From an uncultured Bacteroidales bacterium (GTDB lineage Bacteria; Bacteroidota; Bacteroidia; Bacteroidales; F082), in NCBI GenBank assembly GCA_947303395.1, contig CAMYYD010000007.1:62001-126000 (forward strand): 64,000 bases of DNA, in the 5' to 3' direction. Position numbers and translations under genes: made by a program. Positions 55,053 through 64,000 of this stretch are shown here, piece by piece. The notes under the pieces are model-generated. The model was not told where the DNA came from. It worked only from the letters and a program-made list of their open reading frames with translations, and made no database searches. Position 1 is the stretch's first letter, and each line of letters starts with the position of its first letter.

Positions 55053-57680
55053 ATGGAACTTTCGAGCAAATACAGTCCGCAGACGACAGAAGAGAAATGG
55101 TACGAACACTGGATGAAAAAGAACTATTTTCACTCCACTCCTGATGAACGTGAACCTTACACCATCGTGATCCCGCCTCCGAATGTGACAGGCGTGCTTC
55201 ACATGGGCCACATGTTGAACAACACGATTCAGGATGTATTGGTGCGTCGTGCCAGAATGATGGGTAAGAACGCCTGCTGGGTGCCGGGTACAGACCATGC
55301 TTCTATCGCTACAGAGGCGAAAGTGGTGAATAAGCTGGCTCAACAAGGCATCAAGAAGACCGACATCGGACGCGAGAAATTCCTTGAACATGCTTGGGAT
55401 TGGACTCACGAGCATGGCGGAATCATTTTGAAACAGCTCCGCAAACTCGGCTGCTCCTGCGACTGGGAACGCACATCGTTCACCATGGATGAAATCCGCT
55501 CGAAGAGCGTTATCCACGTGTTCTGCGACCTTTATAAAAAAGGCCTCATATACCGTGGCGTGCGTATGGTCAACTGGGACCCGAAGGCTCTCACGGCTTT
55601 GAGCGACGAGGAAGTCATCTACAAAGAGGAACATAGCAAGCTTTTCTATCTGAGATATAAGATTGAGGGCGAAAACGGCTACGCTGTGGTGGCTACCACA
55701 CGTCCTGAGACTATCATGGGCGATACCGCAATGTGTATCAACCCTAACGACCCGAAGAATCAGCATTTGAAAGGCAAGAAAGTCATCGTTCCGTTGGTTA
55801 ACAGAGTGATTCCGGTTATCGAAGACGAATACGTCGACATCGAGTTCGGTACAGGCTGCTTGAAGGTGACTCCGGCTCACGATGTGAATGACTATATGCT
55901 CGGTGAAAAACATAACCTCCAGAGTATCAATATCTTCAACGATGACGCAACAATCAGCGAGGCAGCTGGAATGTACGTCGGAATGGACCGCGAGGCAGTG
56001 CGCAAGCAGATTGTCATCGACCTCAAGGAAGCCGATTTACTCGAAAAAGTTGAAGACTATAATAATAAGGTGGGATATTCAGAGCGCACCAACGTCCCGA
56101 TTGAGCCGAAGCTCTCGATGCAGTGGTTCCTCAAGATGGAACACCTCGCACAGATCGCATTGAAGCCTGTAGAGACTGGCGAAATCCAGTTCTATCCTGC
56201 AAAATATGTCAATCTCTACCGCCACTGGTTGGAGAACATCAAAGACTGGTGCATCAGCCGTCAGTTGTGGTGGGGACATCAGATTCCGGCTTATTATCTG
56301 CCTGAAGGCGGCTATGTTGTTGCTGAATCTGACGAAGAAGCACTCAAACTCGCAAAAGAAAAGACTGGCAATAACAACCTGACAATGAGTGACTTACGTC
56401 GTGACAGCGACTGTCTCGACACCTGGTTCAGCTCATGGCTGTGGCCTCTCTCGTTGTTCAACGGCATTCTTGACCCGAACAACGCCGAGTTCAAATATTA
56501 TTATCCGACCAACGACCTTATCACCGCTCCTGATATCATCTTCTTCTGGGTTGCCAGAATGATTATGGCAGGTGAGGAGTACGAGGGAAAAGTCCCGTTC
56601 GGCAATGTTTATTTCACCGGTATCGTGCGCGATAAACTCGGCCGCAAGATGTCGAAATCATTAGGCAACTCGCCTGATCCGATTGAGCTGATTGAAAACT
56701 ATGGTGCCGACGGTGTTCGTATGGGAATGCTGCTCTCAGCTCCAGCCGGAAACGATATTTTGTTCGATGTGGCACTTTGCGAGCAGGGACGTAACTTCTG
56801 CAACAAGATTTGGAACGCATTGCGCCTTGTCCGCGGTTGGAATGTCGACGAAAATGCTGCTCAACCTGACACCGCCAAGATGGCTGTGAAATGGTTCGAT
56901 GCACGTTACAATCAGGTTCTCGCCGATATGATGGATAACTTCGAGAAATATCGTCTCTCCGATGCTTTGATGGGCGTTTACAAGCTCACTTGGGACGACT
57001 TCTGCTCATGGTATCTCGAGATGGTGAAAGCCCCTATGGGACAAGCTGTTGATGGCGCAACTTACAGAGCCACAGTCACTTTCTTCGAGAATTTGATGAA
57101 GCTCCTGCATCCGTTTATGCCATTCATCACCGAGGAAATTTATCATAACCTCGATGAGCGTAAGGATGGCGACGACATCATCATTGCACAGCTTCCAAAG
57201 CAGCAAACCATTGACAATCAGGTGCTTGCGCAGTTCGATTTCACCATGGATGTCATCAACAACATCCGTAAGATTCGTGCCGAAAAGAACATCTCATTCA
57301 AAGAGGCATTGGATTTGGTGGTCATCGACAATGGCACTGCAAACAAAGATTTCGACTGCATCATTGAGAAGTTAACTAACGTTAAATCAATAACTTACAC
57401 CACAGAGAAACCAGCTGATGCATTCGGATTCTTGGTACGCTCTAAGGAATACTTCATCCCGGTCACCGACTCAGTCGATACTGAAGCCGAGTTGAAGAAA
57501 CTCGAAGAGGAACTGAAATACGCTCAAGGTTTCTTGAAGTCGGTGGAGGCGAAGCTCTCGAACGAAAAATTCGTCAACGGAGCACCAGCCGCTGTTGTCG
57601 ACAAGGAACGCAAGAAAAAAGCTGACGCCGAAGCGAAGATTGCAGTCCTTGAACAACAAATCAAAGGATTGAAAAAATAA
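55053..57680 (+). CDS. valS: Valyl-tRNA synthetase
   Basis: 875 residues, normal bacterial length. It charges tRNA-Val with valine. Class I signatures: HMGH at residues 50-53 within [16 protein letters not shown], and KMSKS near residue 532 ([12 protein letters not shown]). The editing (CP1) domain lies between, with [12 protein letters not shown] and [12 protein letters not shown]. Anticodon-binding helices follow ([13 protein letters not shown]), and a C-terminal coiled coil ([16 protein letters not shown] ... QQIKGLKK) typical of ValRS closes the protein. A 28-nt palindrome plus T-run starts five bases after the stop. Confidence 0.97.
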   Translation: MELSSKYSPQTTEEKWYEHWMKKNYFHSTPDEREPYTIVIPPPNVTGVLHMGHMLNNTIQDVLVRRARMMGKNACWVPGTDHASIATEAKVVNKLAQQGIKKTDIGREKFLEHAWDWTHEHGGIILKQLRKLGCSCDWERTSFTMDEIRSKSVIHVFCDLYKKGLIYRGVRMVNWDPKALTALSDEEVIYKEEHSKLFYLRYKIEGENGYAVVATTRPETIMGDTAMCINPNDPKNQHLKGKKVIVPLVNRVIPVIEDEYVDIEFGTGCLKVTPAHDVNDYMLGEKHNLQSINIFNDDATISEAAGMYVGMDREAVRKQIVIDLKEADLLEKVEDYNNKVGYSERTNVPIEPKLSMQWFLKMEHLAQIALKPVETGEIQFYPAKYVNLYRHWLENIKDWCISRQLWWGHQIPAYYLPEGGYVVAESDEEALKLAKEKTGNNNLTMSDLRRDSDCLDTWFSSWLWPLSLFNGILDPNNAEFKYYYPTNDLITAPDIIFFWVARMIMAGEEYEGKVPFGNVYFTGIVRDKLGRKMSKSLGNSPDPIELIENYGADGVRMGMLLSAPAGNDILFDVALCEQGRNFCNKIWNALRLVRGWNVDENAAQPDTAKMAVKWFDARYNQVLADMMDNFEKYRLSDALMGVYKLTWDDFCSWYLEMVKAPMGQAVDGATYRATVTFFENLMKLLHPFMPFITEEIYHNLDERKDGDDIIIAQLPKQQTIDNQVLAQFDFTMDVINNIRKIRAEKNISFKEALDLVVIDNGTANKDFDCIIEKLTNVKSITYTTEKPADAFGFLVRSKEYFIPVTDSVDTEAELKKLEEELKYAQGFLKSVEAKLSNEKFVNGAPAAVVDKERKKKADAEAKIAVLEQQIKGLKK

Positions 57681-57684
57681 TATT

Positions 57685-57719
57685 GTAGGGGCGAATGATG
57701 ATTCGCCCCTACTTTTTTT
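57685..57719 (+). terminator. 28-nt palindrome (family P28) serving as valS terminator
   Basis: Arms GTAGGGGCGAAT (57685-57696) and ATTCGCCCCTAC (57701-57712) pair perfectly, loop GATG, followed by seven T. It is nearly identical to the element at 5034-5061, 52 kb away. Confidence 0.8.
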
Positions 57720-58389
57720 ATTCCTCTTCAACTAAAAACAATGCTATTTGTTTGATTCCTTGAGCGCCGATAACTAATTGATTGTCAATTTCGGTGCTCT
57801 TACTTGGACCGCTGATGATGACGGTCTCGGTAGGTTTGTGTGAATCGTATTTTTCTTTCAGGAGATGGATGGCGTCTTTCATGCTTGCCACAATCTGGCT
57901 TGGTGAGGCGTAAACCAACAGCGTGTCGACGTTTGAATAAGCGGCGCGTGATCCTGCGCATTTGTCAGTAATCATTATGCTTCCTGTGTGAGCGATGAGG
58001 CACTCGCAGTCGGTGATGCTCACGGTCTTTTTGCGTTTTGTGGTGTAATCGCGGCTCAATTCAATGCCTGAATCCTTGAAAACGGCCTCCATCTTCATGC
58101 TGGTAGAGCAGAGTGGTTCCCATTGGTTTTCAACGATGTACTGCTTCATCGCCTCGATAAAGTTTTCTTGGCTCTCGAAATAGACGAAGATTCCGCCGTT
58201 GTCCTTGAAACGTTCCACGAAGGTGAAATCGGCACCGTCTTCTTCTTTGAAAGGCGTCCAGGTGTCAGCCTTCATGTTAACGTCAGAGAAAAGGTTCTCG
58301 TCCTTTGCCATCACGGCCTCACGCACCTTTGCGAGGATTTGCTCCTTGTTAGTGCGCTCACTCAGATTTCCAAACGAGAATATTTTCAT
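57718..58389 (-). CDS. LUD domain protein (LutC/YkgG-like)
   Basis: 223 residues. The LUD fold is recognisable from DCECLIAHTGSIMI, followed by ...AYSNVDTLLVYASPSQIV and ...TVIISGPSKSTEID with the terminal KQIALFLVEEE. Proteins of this family act with LutA/LutB in lactate oxidation, but single copies beside ftsH occur in many Bacteroidota and their role is unclear. No lutA or lutB is in the window. The start overlaps the ftsH stop (ATGA). Convergent with valS; the palindrome T-run abuts its stop. Confidence 0.85.
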   Translation of the reverse strand: MKIFSFGNLSERTNKEQILAKVREAVMAKDENLFSDVNMKADTWTPFKEEDGADFTFVERFKDNGGIFVYFESQENFIEAMKQYIVENQWEPLCSTSMKMEAVFKDSGIELSRDYTTKRKKTVSITDCECLIAHTGSIMITDKCAGSRAAYSNVDTLLVYASPSQIVASMKDAIHLLKEKYDSHKPTETVIISGPSKSTEIDNQLVIGAQGIKQIALFLVEEE

Positions 58390-60329
58390 GCTTCTTCAGG
58401 TTTTTCTTCTTTTTCTTCGTTACGTCTCTTGAAAGTTCTTTCCTCATGTTTCCAAGGGCGCTCGCCGAATATTGCCACGAGGTCGTCGCTGAATATCACT
58501 TCCTTGTCGATAAGCTTTTGTGCGAGCTGAGCGAGTCCGTCTTTGTGTTCGTTGAGGATGCGCAAAGCCTCCTGATAAGCGCTCTCGATGAGTTTGCTCA
58601 CCTCTGCGTCGATCTTCTCAGCAGTCTTCTCGCTGAACGGCTTCTGGAATGAATATTCTTGCTGACCTGTTGAGTCATAATAACTTACGTTGCCGATGGT
58701 TTCGTCTAAGCCATAGTACATCACCATTGCGTGAGCTTGTTTCGACACCTTTTCGAGGTCGTTCAAAGCACCTGTCGAGATCTGTCCGAAGATGATTTGT
58801 TCTGCGGCGCGGCCGCCAAGTGTCGCAATCATCTCATGGTACATCTGCTCTTTAGTCGTTATCTGACGCTCATCTGGCAAGTACCAGGCCGCGCCGAGGG
58901 CTTTACCACGTGGAACTATCGTCACTTTCACCAGCGGATGAGCGTATTCAAGCATCCAGCTAGTAGTGGCGTGTCCGGCCTCGTGATAAGCGATGACTTT
59001 CTTTTCAGACTCTGTGATGACAGAATTTTTCTTTTCCAAGCCTCCGACGATGCGGTCGATGGCATCGAGAAAGTCTTGTTTTTCAATGTTTTCCTTGTTT
59101 TTACGTGCTGCGATGAGAGCTGCCTCGTTGCAGACGTTGGCGATGTCGGCTCCGGAGAATCCTGGGGTTTGTTTTGCAAGGAATTCTTTGTCGACATCTG
59201 TGCCGAGTTTCAGTCCGCGCATGTGGACTTCGAAAATCTCGCGACGACCGTTTAAGTCAGGGAGTTCGACGTAAATTTGGCGGTCGAAACGACCAGCGCG
59301 CATCAGAGCTTTATCGAGGATATCGGCACGGTTGGTGGCTGCGAGCACGATGACGCCTGAGTTGGTTCCGAATCCGTCCATCTCTGTAAGCAACTGATTC
59401 AGAGTACTTTCACGTTCGTCGTTACCACCGCTCATGATGTTCTTTCCACGGGCTCGTCCGATGGCGTCGATCTCATCGATAAAAATAATACAAGGTGATT
59501 TTTCTTTTGCTTGTTTGAAGAGGTCGCGCACACGTGAAGCGCCAACGCCCACAAACATTTCCACGAAGTCGGAGCCTGAGATGCTGAAGAACGGCACGTT
59601 AGCCTCGCCAGCCACTGATTTTGCCAGCAAAGTCTTACCAGTTCCTGGAGGGCCTACCAGCAAAACGCCCTTCGGAATCTTACCGCCCAAACGTGTGTAT
59701 CTGCCTGGATTCTTAAGGAAATCAACGATTTCCATCACTTCTTCCTTGGCTTCTTCGAGTCCGGCCACGTCTTTAAACGTGGTCTTGTTGTCTTTTTCCT
59801 GATCGTATAGTTGTGCTTTCGACTTTCCGATGCTGAAAATCTGTCCGCCGCCCATTCCGCTGCCACCGCCGCTCATTCTGCGCATTATCAGGATCCAGAA
59901 CACGATGATCAGCAGTAACGGGAGCCATCCGATAATCTCGCCCCAGAAGTTGGCTCGGTCGATAGGGATGACTTCCACAGGATTTGAAAGACCCTGCTGA
60001 GCCTCGTCAACCTTGGTGTAAAGACGATCTTCCGACACTTTGAGGGTGTAGTTAGGCGTTTTCCCGAATGTCTGCTTGGTGTCGTTTGGGAAATACTTGC
60101 GCATTCCCTGTTCGTTGAGGTATATCTCGGCGGTTTTGCCGTTAATCAACTCAATTTTCTCGATGTCCTGTTCTTTCAGCATCTTCGAAAGGTCGGTCAT
60201 CGTGGTTTCCTTCACGCTGCTCGTGCTTCCAAACACAATCGATCCGATGAAAAACGCTATCAGGACGATGTAAACCCAGTAAAAACCTATCTTTTTCTTC
60301 GGTTTGTTATTGTTGGGGATTTCTGCCAT
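58386..60329 (-). CDS. ftsH: ATP-dependent zinc metalloprotease FtsH
   Basis: 647 residues, membrane-bound AAA+ protease that degrades misfolded and short-lived membrane and soluble proteins. Two membrane helices (about 15-34 and 134-150) flank a periplasmic domain. Walker A GPPGTGKT is at 226-233, Walker B IIFIDEID near 281-288, the second region of homology includes [21 protein letters not shown], and the zinc site HEAGH is at 449-453. It sits 11 bases after rsfS and overlaps the LUD gene, giving a three-gene unit. Confidence 0.97.
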   Translation of the reverse strand: MAEIPNNNKPKKKIGFYWVYIVLIAFFIGSIVFGSTSSVKETTMTDLSKMLKEQDIEKIELINGKTAEIYLNEQGMRKYFPNDTKQTFGKTPNYTLKVSEDRLYTKVDEAQQGLSNPVEVIPIDRANFWGEIIGWLPLLLIIVFWILIMRRMSGGGSGMGGGQIFSIGKSKAQLYDQEKDNKTTFKDVAGLEEAKEEVMEIVDFLKNPGRYTRLGGKIPKGVLLVGPPGTGKTLLAKSVAGEANVPFFSISGSDFVEMFVGVGASRVRDLFKQAKEKSPCIIFIDEIDAIGRARGKNIMSGGNDERESTLNQLLTEMDGFGTNSGVIVLAATNRADILDKALMRAGRFDRQIYVELPDLNGRREIFEVHMRGLKLGTDVDKEFLAKQTPGFSGADIANVCNEAALIAARKNKENIEKQDFLDAIDRIVGGLEKKNSVITESEKKVIAYHEAGHATTSWMLEYAHPLVKVTIVPRGKALGAAWYLPDERQITTKEQMYHEMIATLGGRAAEQIIFGQISTGALNDLEKVSKQAHAMVMYYGLDETIGNVSYYDSTGQQEYSFQKPFSEKTAEKIDAEVSKLIESAYQEALRILNEHKDGLAQLAQKLIDKEVIFSDDLVAIFGERPWKHEERTFKRRNEEKEEKPEEA

Positions 60330-60340
60330 TTTAAAATTTT

Positions 60341-60712
60341 TTAATCTTCGTAAACCTTTTTATCCGCGTCGGCCCATAATTCCTCAAGCTGGAAGAAATT
60401 GCGTTTCTCGGCGAGGAACACGTGAACCACCACGTCTACATAATCCAACAAAATCCATTCCGAATTTTCAAAACCTTCTTCATGATAAACGTGAACGTGA
60501 AGTTTGTTGCGGACGTTGTCGATGATTTTTTCCGCGATGGCGTTCACCTGTGTCTTTGATTGGGCGTGGCAAATTACGAAATAATCGGTTACTGCTGAAT
60601 GTAACTCTCTCATATCCAATGAAGTAACCTCTTGTGCCTTAGCCTCCAACATTGTATCAACGATAGTCTTCAAGACATCTTCTGTATTGTCGTTTTCGTG
60701 TCTGATTCTCAT
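60341..60712 (-). CDS. rsfS: Ribosomal silencing factor RsfS
   Basis: 123 residues from the ATG at 60710-60712; an upstream in-frame ATG at 60742 lies beyond the -7 box (60737-60730) and is rejected. RsfS binds ribosomal protein uL14 and blocks subunit joining in starved cells. Recognisable parts are LDMRELHSAVTDYFVICHAQSKTQVNAIAEKI and SEWILLDYVDVVVHVF with FYQLEELW-like ending (FFQLEELWAD), each in the family positions. First gene of rsfS-ftsH-LUD, divergent from birA. Confidence 0.92.
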   Translation of the reverse strand: MRIRHENDNTEDVLKTIVDTMLEAKAQEVTSLDMRELHSAVTDYFVICHAQSKTQVNAIAEKIIDNVRNKLHVHVYHEEGFENSEWILLDYVDVVVHVFLAEKRNFFQLEELWADADKKVYED

Positions 60713-60729
60713 AAATCGAAAAATTTTTG

Positions 60730-60737
60730 CAAAGATA
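60730..60737 (-). promoter_or_regulatory. -7 promoter box of the rsfS-ftsH-LUD unit
   Basis: The minus strand reads TATCTTTG, 17 bases before the ATG. Confidence 0.65.
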
Positions 60738-60761
60738 CTCAATAAATTTGATAATTATTAT

Positions 60762-60769
60762 TATTTTTG
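60762..60769 (+). promoter_or_regulatory. -7 promoter box of birA
   Basis: TATTTTTG, leader about 30 nt to the ATG at 60804. It is back to back with the rsfS promoter. Confidence 0.5.
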
Positions 60770-60803
60770 TATTTTTAATAAAATAAGGTGATTTTTTTGC
60801 AAA

Positions 60804-61580
60804 ATGGCTCTGAAAATTATTCATTTTGATGAGATAAACTCGACCAACGTCTATCTGTATGACAAAATTTCCGAAAAAAATGACATTTCGGCTACGGTTG
60901 TCGTCGCTGATTATCAGACAGCTGGTCGAGGGATGGATAAAAACCATTGGGAGAGTGAGAAAGGTAAGAATCTTTTGTTCAGTATCGCATTGAATGTCAA
61001 TTTCTTAGAGGCTGAAAACCAATTTAAAATCTCGCAAGCAGTTTCTGTTGCGATTGTTGAGACTTTGCAGAAAATCATCGGTTCGGACGAGTTTTACATC
61101 AAATGGCCTAACGATATTTATTTTGGTGATAAAAAGCTTGCAGGAATGCTGATTCAGAACACCATCGAAGGTCGCATGATGGGAACTTCTATTATCGGTA
61201 TCGGATTGAATGTCAATCAGATAGAGTTTTCAAAGGAAATTCCAAATCCGATTTCTTTAAAAATAATATCGAGAGAAAACTACTATATAGAAAATCTGTT
61301 AAATATATTGGTTGATAGTATTAAATCTGGAGTCGAAAGCCTTCGTTTTGAAGAAAACCAGATTGAAATAAACAAGAAATATATTTCAAAATCATATCGT
61401 TATAATCAGTGGGCTGATTATTTTTATCATAATCAAGTTAAAGCTCTGAAAATCAATGGTTATGATAAATACGGACGACTCCTTCTTTGCGATAAAGAAG
61501 GAGCCGATATAGTTTGTGACGTTAAAGAGTTACAGTTTTTTCCGCCATCATGTCGACAAGGTTCTGAAGCGGACGTTTAG
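60804..61580 (+). CDS. birA: Biotin--[acetyl-CoA-carboxylase] ligase (group I, no DNA-binding domain)
   Basis: 258 residues. It activates biotin with ATP and attaches it to biotin carboxyl carrier protein. The catalytic loop GRGMDKNHWES is at residues 41-51, and KWPNDIYFGDKKLAGML carries the lysine and Asp of the ligase centre. The N-terminal winged helix of bifunctional BirA is absent, so it is an enzyme only. The last 19 codons (QFFPPSCRQGSEADV region) overlap the 3' end of the convergent SRPBCC gene by 59 bases. Confidence 0.93.
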   Translation: MALKIIHFDEINSTNVYLYDKISEKNDISATVVVADYQTAGRGMDKNHWESEKGKNLLFSIALNVNFLEAENQFKISQAVSVAIVETLQKIIGSDEFYIKWPNDIYFGDKKLAGMLIQNTIEGRMMGTSIIGIGLNVNQIEFSKEIPNPISLKIISRENYYIENLLNILVDSIKSGVESLRFEENQIEINKKYISKSYRYNQWADYFYHNQVKALKINGYDKYGRLLLCDKEGADIVCDVKELQFFPPSCRQGSEADV

Positions 61581-61911
61581 CCATCATCGCCATCAGCGGG
61601 TTGAGTTCGGCGTCGATTTCGTACATCACGCGGCAGTTGTTGCCCAATCCAGCGATTTTTATGCTTAACACGAACGGAAACGGCACCTTTCCGACTGGCA
61701 CCAATTGCACCAAACTGTATGTTATTCTTTGACATACGCGCAGAGCGATACCGCCCATGCCTTGTACAGTGAACGATAGGTTGTCCTCATCGGCCTGCAC
61801 GTTGATAGCTTGTTCAGGAAGCAGCGCCGGAATATTCCGCATATCACTGACGACCGCGAAAAAATCCTGTTCGCTCTTGCTGTTATCTACGTATTGAGAC
61901 TGAATTAACAT
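61522..61911 (-). CDS. SRPBCC (START/polyketide-cyclase-like) family protein
   Basis: 129 residues from the ATG at 61909-61911 (the longer frame to 61962 runs into pyrE). A single-domain helix-grip fold protein: LIQSQYVDNSKSEQDFFAVVSDM at the N-terminus, a beta-sheet middle and LNPLMAMMAKRPLQNLVDMMAE at the C-terminal helix. The family binds hydrophobic ligands, but no ligand can be inferred. The start is five bases after the pyrE stop, so it is probably co-transcribed with pyrE. Confidence 0.75.
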   Translation of the reverse strand: MLIQSQYVDNSKSEQDFFAVVSDMRNIPALLPEQAINVQADEDNLSFTVQGMGGIALRVCQRITYSLVQLVPVGKVPFPFVLSIKIAGLGNNCRVMYEIDAELNPLMAMMAKRPLQNLVDMMAEKTVTL

Positions 61912-61916
61912 TGTTA

Positions 61917-62567
61917 TTATTTTTGATGAGCGTCTGACCAAGCCTGCGGGCTCTTTCTCCATTCTTTCAGGCTCTGCATCTGGTCGTCGCTCACGTAGTT
62001 TTCTTCAACGGCTTTTTGTATCAAAGACTCGTAATTGCTGATGGTTACGAGGTCGCAGTTGGCTTTTTTGAATGCCTCGGTCGCAGCGTCGAGCTGGTAG
62101 GTGAATATAGCCATCATGCCTTTCACGCTGGCACCTTTTTCGCGGAGAGCCTCAACAGCTGCAAGACTTGATTTTCCTGTTGAAACGAGGTCTTCGATCA
62201 CAACTACCGAAGCGCCTTGAGGAACGATGCCTTCAACCTGGTTGTTGAGACCGTGCGACTTAGCTTCTGAGCGCACATAGCAGAACGGGAGACCCAGTTC
62301 CTGCGCTACCAAAGCGCCCTGAGGGATGCCGCCTGTTGCAACGCCAGCGATGAGATCCGGCTTGCCATAATGCTCAACGCACATCTTCACGAAAGCCTCG
62401 CGGATGAACGTGCGGATGTTTGGATACGACAAAGTGATGCGGTTGTCGCAGTAAATCGGCGATTTTAATCCGCTTGCCCATGTAAAAGGACTTGCAGGAT
62501 TCAATTTTATTGCTTTAATTTGCAGCAGGAAATTCGCTAATGCTAAAGCGGTCTCTTGTTCGTTCAT
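61917..62567 (-). CDS. pyrE: Orotate phosphoribosyltransferase
   Basis: 216 residues from the ATG at 62565-62567, placed after the -7 box (62595-62588); the longer frame to 62630 is rejected. It makes orotidine monophosphate from orotate and PRPP in pyrimidine synthesis. The PRPP-binding loop VVVIEDLVSTGKS is at about residues 121-133, the ATGGIPQGALVA motif near 77-88, and the catalytic loop region YVRSEAKSHGLNNQVEG near 97-113 has the conserved lysine and His. The N-terminal motif SGLKSPIYCDNR is also typical. Confidence 0.95.
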   Translation of the reverse strand: MNEQETALALANFLLQIKAIKLNPASPFTWASGLKSPIYCDNRITLSYPNIRTFIREAFVKMCVEHYGKPDLIAGVATGGIPQGALVAQELGLPFCYVRSEAKSHGLNNQVEGIVPQGASVVVIEDLVSTGKSSLAAVEALREKGASVKGMMAIFTYQLDAATEAFKKANCDLVTISNYESLIQKAVEENYVSDDQMQSLKEWRKSPQAWSDAHQK

Positions 62568-62587
62568 ATTGTAACTAAATTTTTGTG

Positions 62588-62595
62588 CAAATGTA
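62588..62595 (-). promoter_or_regulatory. -7 promoter box of pyrE overlapping the NUDIX start codon
   Basis: The minus strand reads TACATTTG at 62595-62588. The plus strand ATG of the NUDIX gene (62591-62593) lies inside it. Confidence 0.55.
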
Positions 62596-63211
62596 CAGAC
62601 TTTTTTGTAATAATCGGATGTTGTCGGCAAATAATTTTTGCGAAAATTTGTTATCTGTTGATAATAAATGTGTTAAAAATTGTGATGATTTGGTTTTAAA
62701 AATCAGGCGTTGGCTTGATGATGAGACACTCGAAAACCTCGATTTGGGCGATATTGACGGTGAAGAATTAGCTTGCGCAGTCAAACAGATTTTTCGTCAG
62801 GCACCGGCGGCAGGTGGAGTGGTAGTCATTGACAATCAGTTTGTTGCGATTGAGAGAAATGGTATTCCAGACCTCCCGAAAGGGCATATTGAAAAAGGTG
62901 AGAGTCCAGAAGTCGCCGCTTTGCGCGAAGTGGAGGAGGAGACCGGCATAACAAACCTCGAAATAATCAAAGAATTGCCAGCTACATGGCATTGCTATCT
63001 ACTTAATAATCAATGGACTATAAAGAAAACTAGCTGGTTTTTGATGCGCACGAAATCTGGTATGAAAAACATTCCGCAAACCGAAGAGGGAATAACAAAA
63101 GTGTATCTTGTTGATAAAGAACATGTTAAAAATTTTGAAGAAAAGACCTTCGCTTCGTTAAAAACATTGATTCCATCAGTTCTCCCTGTCATTTCGAGCG
63201 TAACGAAGTGA
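62591..63211 (+). CDS. NUDIX hydrolase
   Basis: 206 residues from the ATG at 62591; the GTG at 62585 is an alternative. The NUDIX box GHIEKGESPEVAALREVEEETG (G-x5-E-x7-REVxEE-x-G) is near residues 97-118, and the domain is preceded by a roughly 75-residue N-terminal region (YRLFCNNRML ... AVKQIFRQ) of unknown use. It hydrolyses a nucleoside diphosphate linked to another group; the substrate is unknown. The last codons (VISSVTK) and the TGA stop lie inside a REP-like element (63183-63225), so the natural C-terminus was probably shorter. It is divergent from pyrE. Confidence 0.88.
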   Translation: MYRLFCNNRMLSANNFCENLLSVDNKCVKNCDDLVLKIRRWLDDETLENLDLGDIDGEELACAVKQIFRQAPAAGGVVVIDNQFVAIERNGIPDLPKGHIEKGESPEVAALREVEEETGITNLEIIKELPATWHCYLLNNQWTIKKTSWFLMRTKSGMKNIPQTEEGITKVYLVDKEHVKNFEEKTFASLKTLIPSVLPVISSVTK

Positions 63212-63225
63212 AGTCGAGAAATCTC
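63183..63225 (+). repeat. REP-like element supplying the NUDIX C-terminus
   Basis: It begins TCCCTGTCATTTCGAGCG, continues TAACGAAGTGAAGTCGAG and ends AAATCTC. It resembles a dispersed element I recognise in many Bacteroidota (TCATTTCGAGCG...GAGAAATCTC). It supplies the VISSVTK end and TGA stop of the upstream gene. Confidence 0.6.
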
Positions 63226-63258
63226 CAGCAAATAATTCACTATATCAAAAATTTTTCG

Positions 63259-63266
63259 TAATTTTG
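63259..63266 (+). promoter_or_regulatory. -7 promoter box of coaD
   Basis: TAATTTTG, about 32 bases before the ATG at 63299. Confidence 0.55.
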
Positions 63267-63298
63267 TAAGTTTATTAATTAGGTGCAAATTTGAACAA

Positions 63299-63763
63299 AT
63301 GAAAATTGGAGTTTTTGCAGGTTCATTCGACCCGATTACAAAAGGACATGAAGATATTGTGCTTCAGGCGATGCCGCTTTTCGACGAGATAATCATCGCG
63401 ATAGGCGTCAATATCGATAAAAAATATGCGTTTCCGCTTGAAAAACGAATCAAGTGGATCAAGAATACTTTTGCCAGTTATCCAAAGGTGAAAGTCGTTA
63501 GTTATGAAGGACTTACAGTCGATTTTTGCAAGAAGATGAACGCCGGCTTCATCATCCGCGGACTAAGAAATACCACCGATTTTGAGTACGAGAGCATCAT
63601 TGCGGAGGCTAACAAAAAACTGAATCCTGATGTGGAGACAGTGTTCTTCCTTGCCAACCCGACCTTGCGCTGCGTTTCTTCGACAGTGGTGCGCGACCTT
63701 ATAAAAAACGGCGCCGATTTAAGCGGTTTCATCCCTGAAAAATCAGGATTTTATGAGAAATAA
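63299..63763 (+). CDS. coaD: Phosphopantetheine adenylyltransferase
   Basis: 154 residues, the family's usual length. Makes dephospho-CoA from phosphopantetheine and ATP in coenzyme A synthesis. The nucleotidyltransferase motif GSFDPITKGHEDI (8-20) includes the GH pair; RGLRNTTDFEYE and PTLRCVSSTVVRDL are the substrate and KMSKS-like motifs. It overlaps the next gene by 11 bases. Confidence 0.96.
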   Translation: MKIGVFAGSFDPITKGHEDIVLQAMPLFDEIIIAIGVNIDKKYAFPLEKRIKWIKNTFASYPKVKVVSYEGLTVDFCKKMNAGFIIRGLRNTTDFEYESIIAEANKKLNPDVETVFFLANPTLRCVSSTVVRDLIKNGADLSGFIPEKSGFYEK

Positions 63764-64000
63764 GAGCCTAATTTGTCTGATTTTGGCGTTGCTTTGTCCG
63801 CTTTTTATGCTCGGACAAAACGTTACGATTGTAGGAAATACCAACATTCCGAATGCTTTGGTGCGACTGCTGGCATACGATGAGATGCTGACGTGCGAGC
63901 AGACTAAAATCGCTGAGACTCAATCAGATAAAGATGGAAAGTTCACTTTGAAAGCCACTGTAAACGAGATAACTCCGGTGCAAATCGCAATCAATCTCGA
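63753..64000 (+). CDS. 5' end of an exported protein (continues beyond window)
   Basis: The frame starts at the ATG at 63753 inside the end of coaD and stays open to the edge (82 codons). A signal peptide is clear (RNKSLICLILALLCPLFMLGQ), followed by a beta-rich domain (VTIVGNTNIPNALVRLL ... SDKDGKFTLKATV). The latter looks like the N-terminal carboxypeptidase-regulatory or DUF4369-type domain seen in Bacteroidota exported proteins and TlpA-like oxidoreductases, but the rest is missing, so this is only a guess. Confidence 0.6.
   Translation, partial: MRNKSLICLILALLCPLFMLGQNVTIVGNTNIPNALVRLLAYDEMLTCEQTKIAETQSDKDGKFTLKATVNEITPVQIAINL

Overview
The window looks like a chromosome segment from a member of the Bacteroidota, most likely an uncultured gut- or rumen-type Bacteroidales. 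Three things point there. Many genes are preceded by the Bacteroidota -7 promoter box TAnnTTTG, often with a TTG about 19-20 bp upstream. Eight predicted secreted proteins end in type IX secretion (T9SS) type-A C-terminal sorting domains (YPNP ... GKLIVK). Housekeeping gene order also fits, for example rsfS-ftsH-LUD and the Bacteroidota V-type ATPase layout. No species name is supportable from sequence reading alone.

Layout. 1-5031: end of a T9SS cargo gene, a gingipain-like C25 protease with a T9SS tail, and a beta-CASP RNA-hydrolase-like protein. 5034-5502: palindromic terminator, promoter, RNase P RNA and its terminator. 5562-10288: a large periplasmic TPR protein coupled to an outer-membrane beta-barrel protein. 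10418-19566: gyrB followed by a seven-gene V-type ATPase cluster (E, DUF2764, A, B, D, I, K). 19614-24036: prmC, an IMPACT/YigZ protein, dnaA, an RsmI-like methyltransferase and a small unknown gene.

24114-51880 is the accessory core. Five consecutive giant T9SS cargo genes share a C-terminal cassette (a GWNWWS module, a GAF..CRG module and the sorting domain), joined to different N-terminal parts: BspA-type leucine-rich repeats, an S8 subtilisin, a C10 streptopain-like protease, or adhesin modules alone. Three of them also carry eight copies of an EF-hand-like calcium-loop module that introduces each leucine-rich repeat block. A further T9SS protein and a 93-residue protein with a sortase/exosortase-like C-terminal tail complete the block. 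Together with the C25 protein the window encodes three unrelated families of exported proteases, which suggests a surface adhesion and protein-degradation locus.

51881-52452 is gene-free and holds a + strand terminator, a candidate minus-strand small RNA with its own promoter and terminator, and an inverted-repeat element. It is followed by a candidate GNAT toxin-antitoxin pair (52453-53177), a POT-family transporter, valS, LUD protein, ftsH, rsfS, birA, an SRPBCC protein, pyrE, a NUDIX hydrolase, coaD and the start of an exported protein at the right edge.

The most unusual signal beyond the genes is a family of short palindromes. Five are exactly 28 nt, with conserved ends and different but always self-complementary cores. 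Unrelated palindromes also occur. They have been taken into functional positions: as terminators after the beta-CASP gene and valS, as an in-frame insertion in prmC, as the source of stop codons for prmC, the DUF2764 gene and the NUDIX gene, and as what appears to be helix P12 of RNase P RNA.
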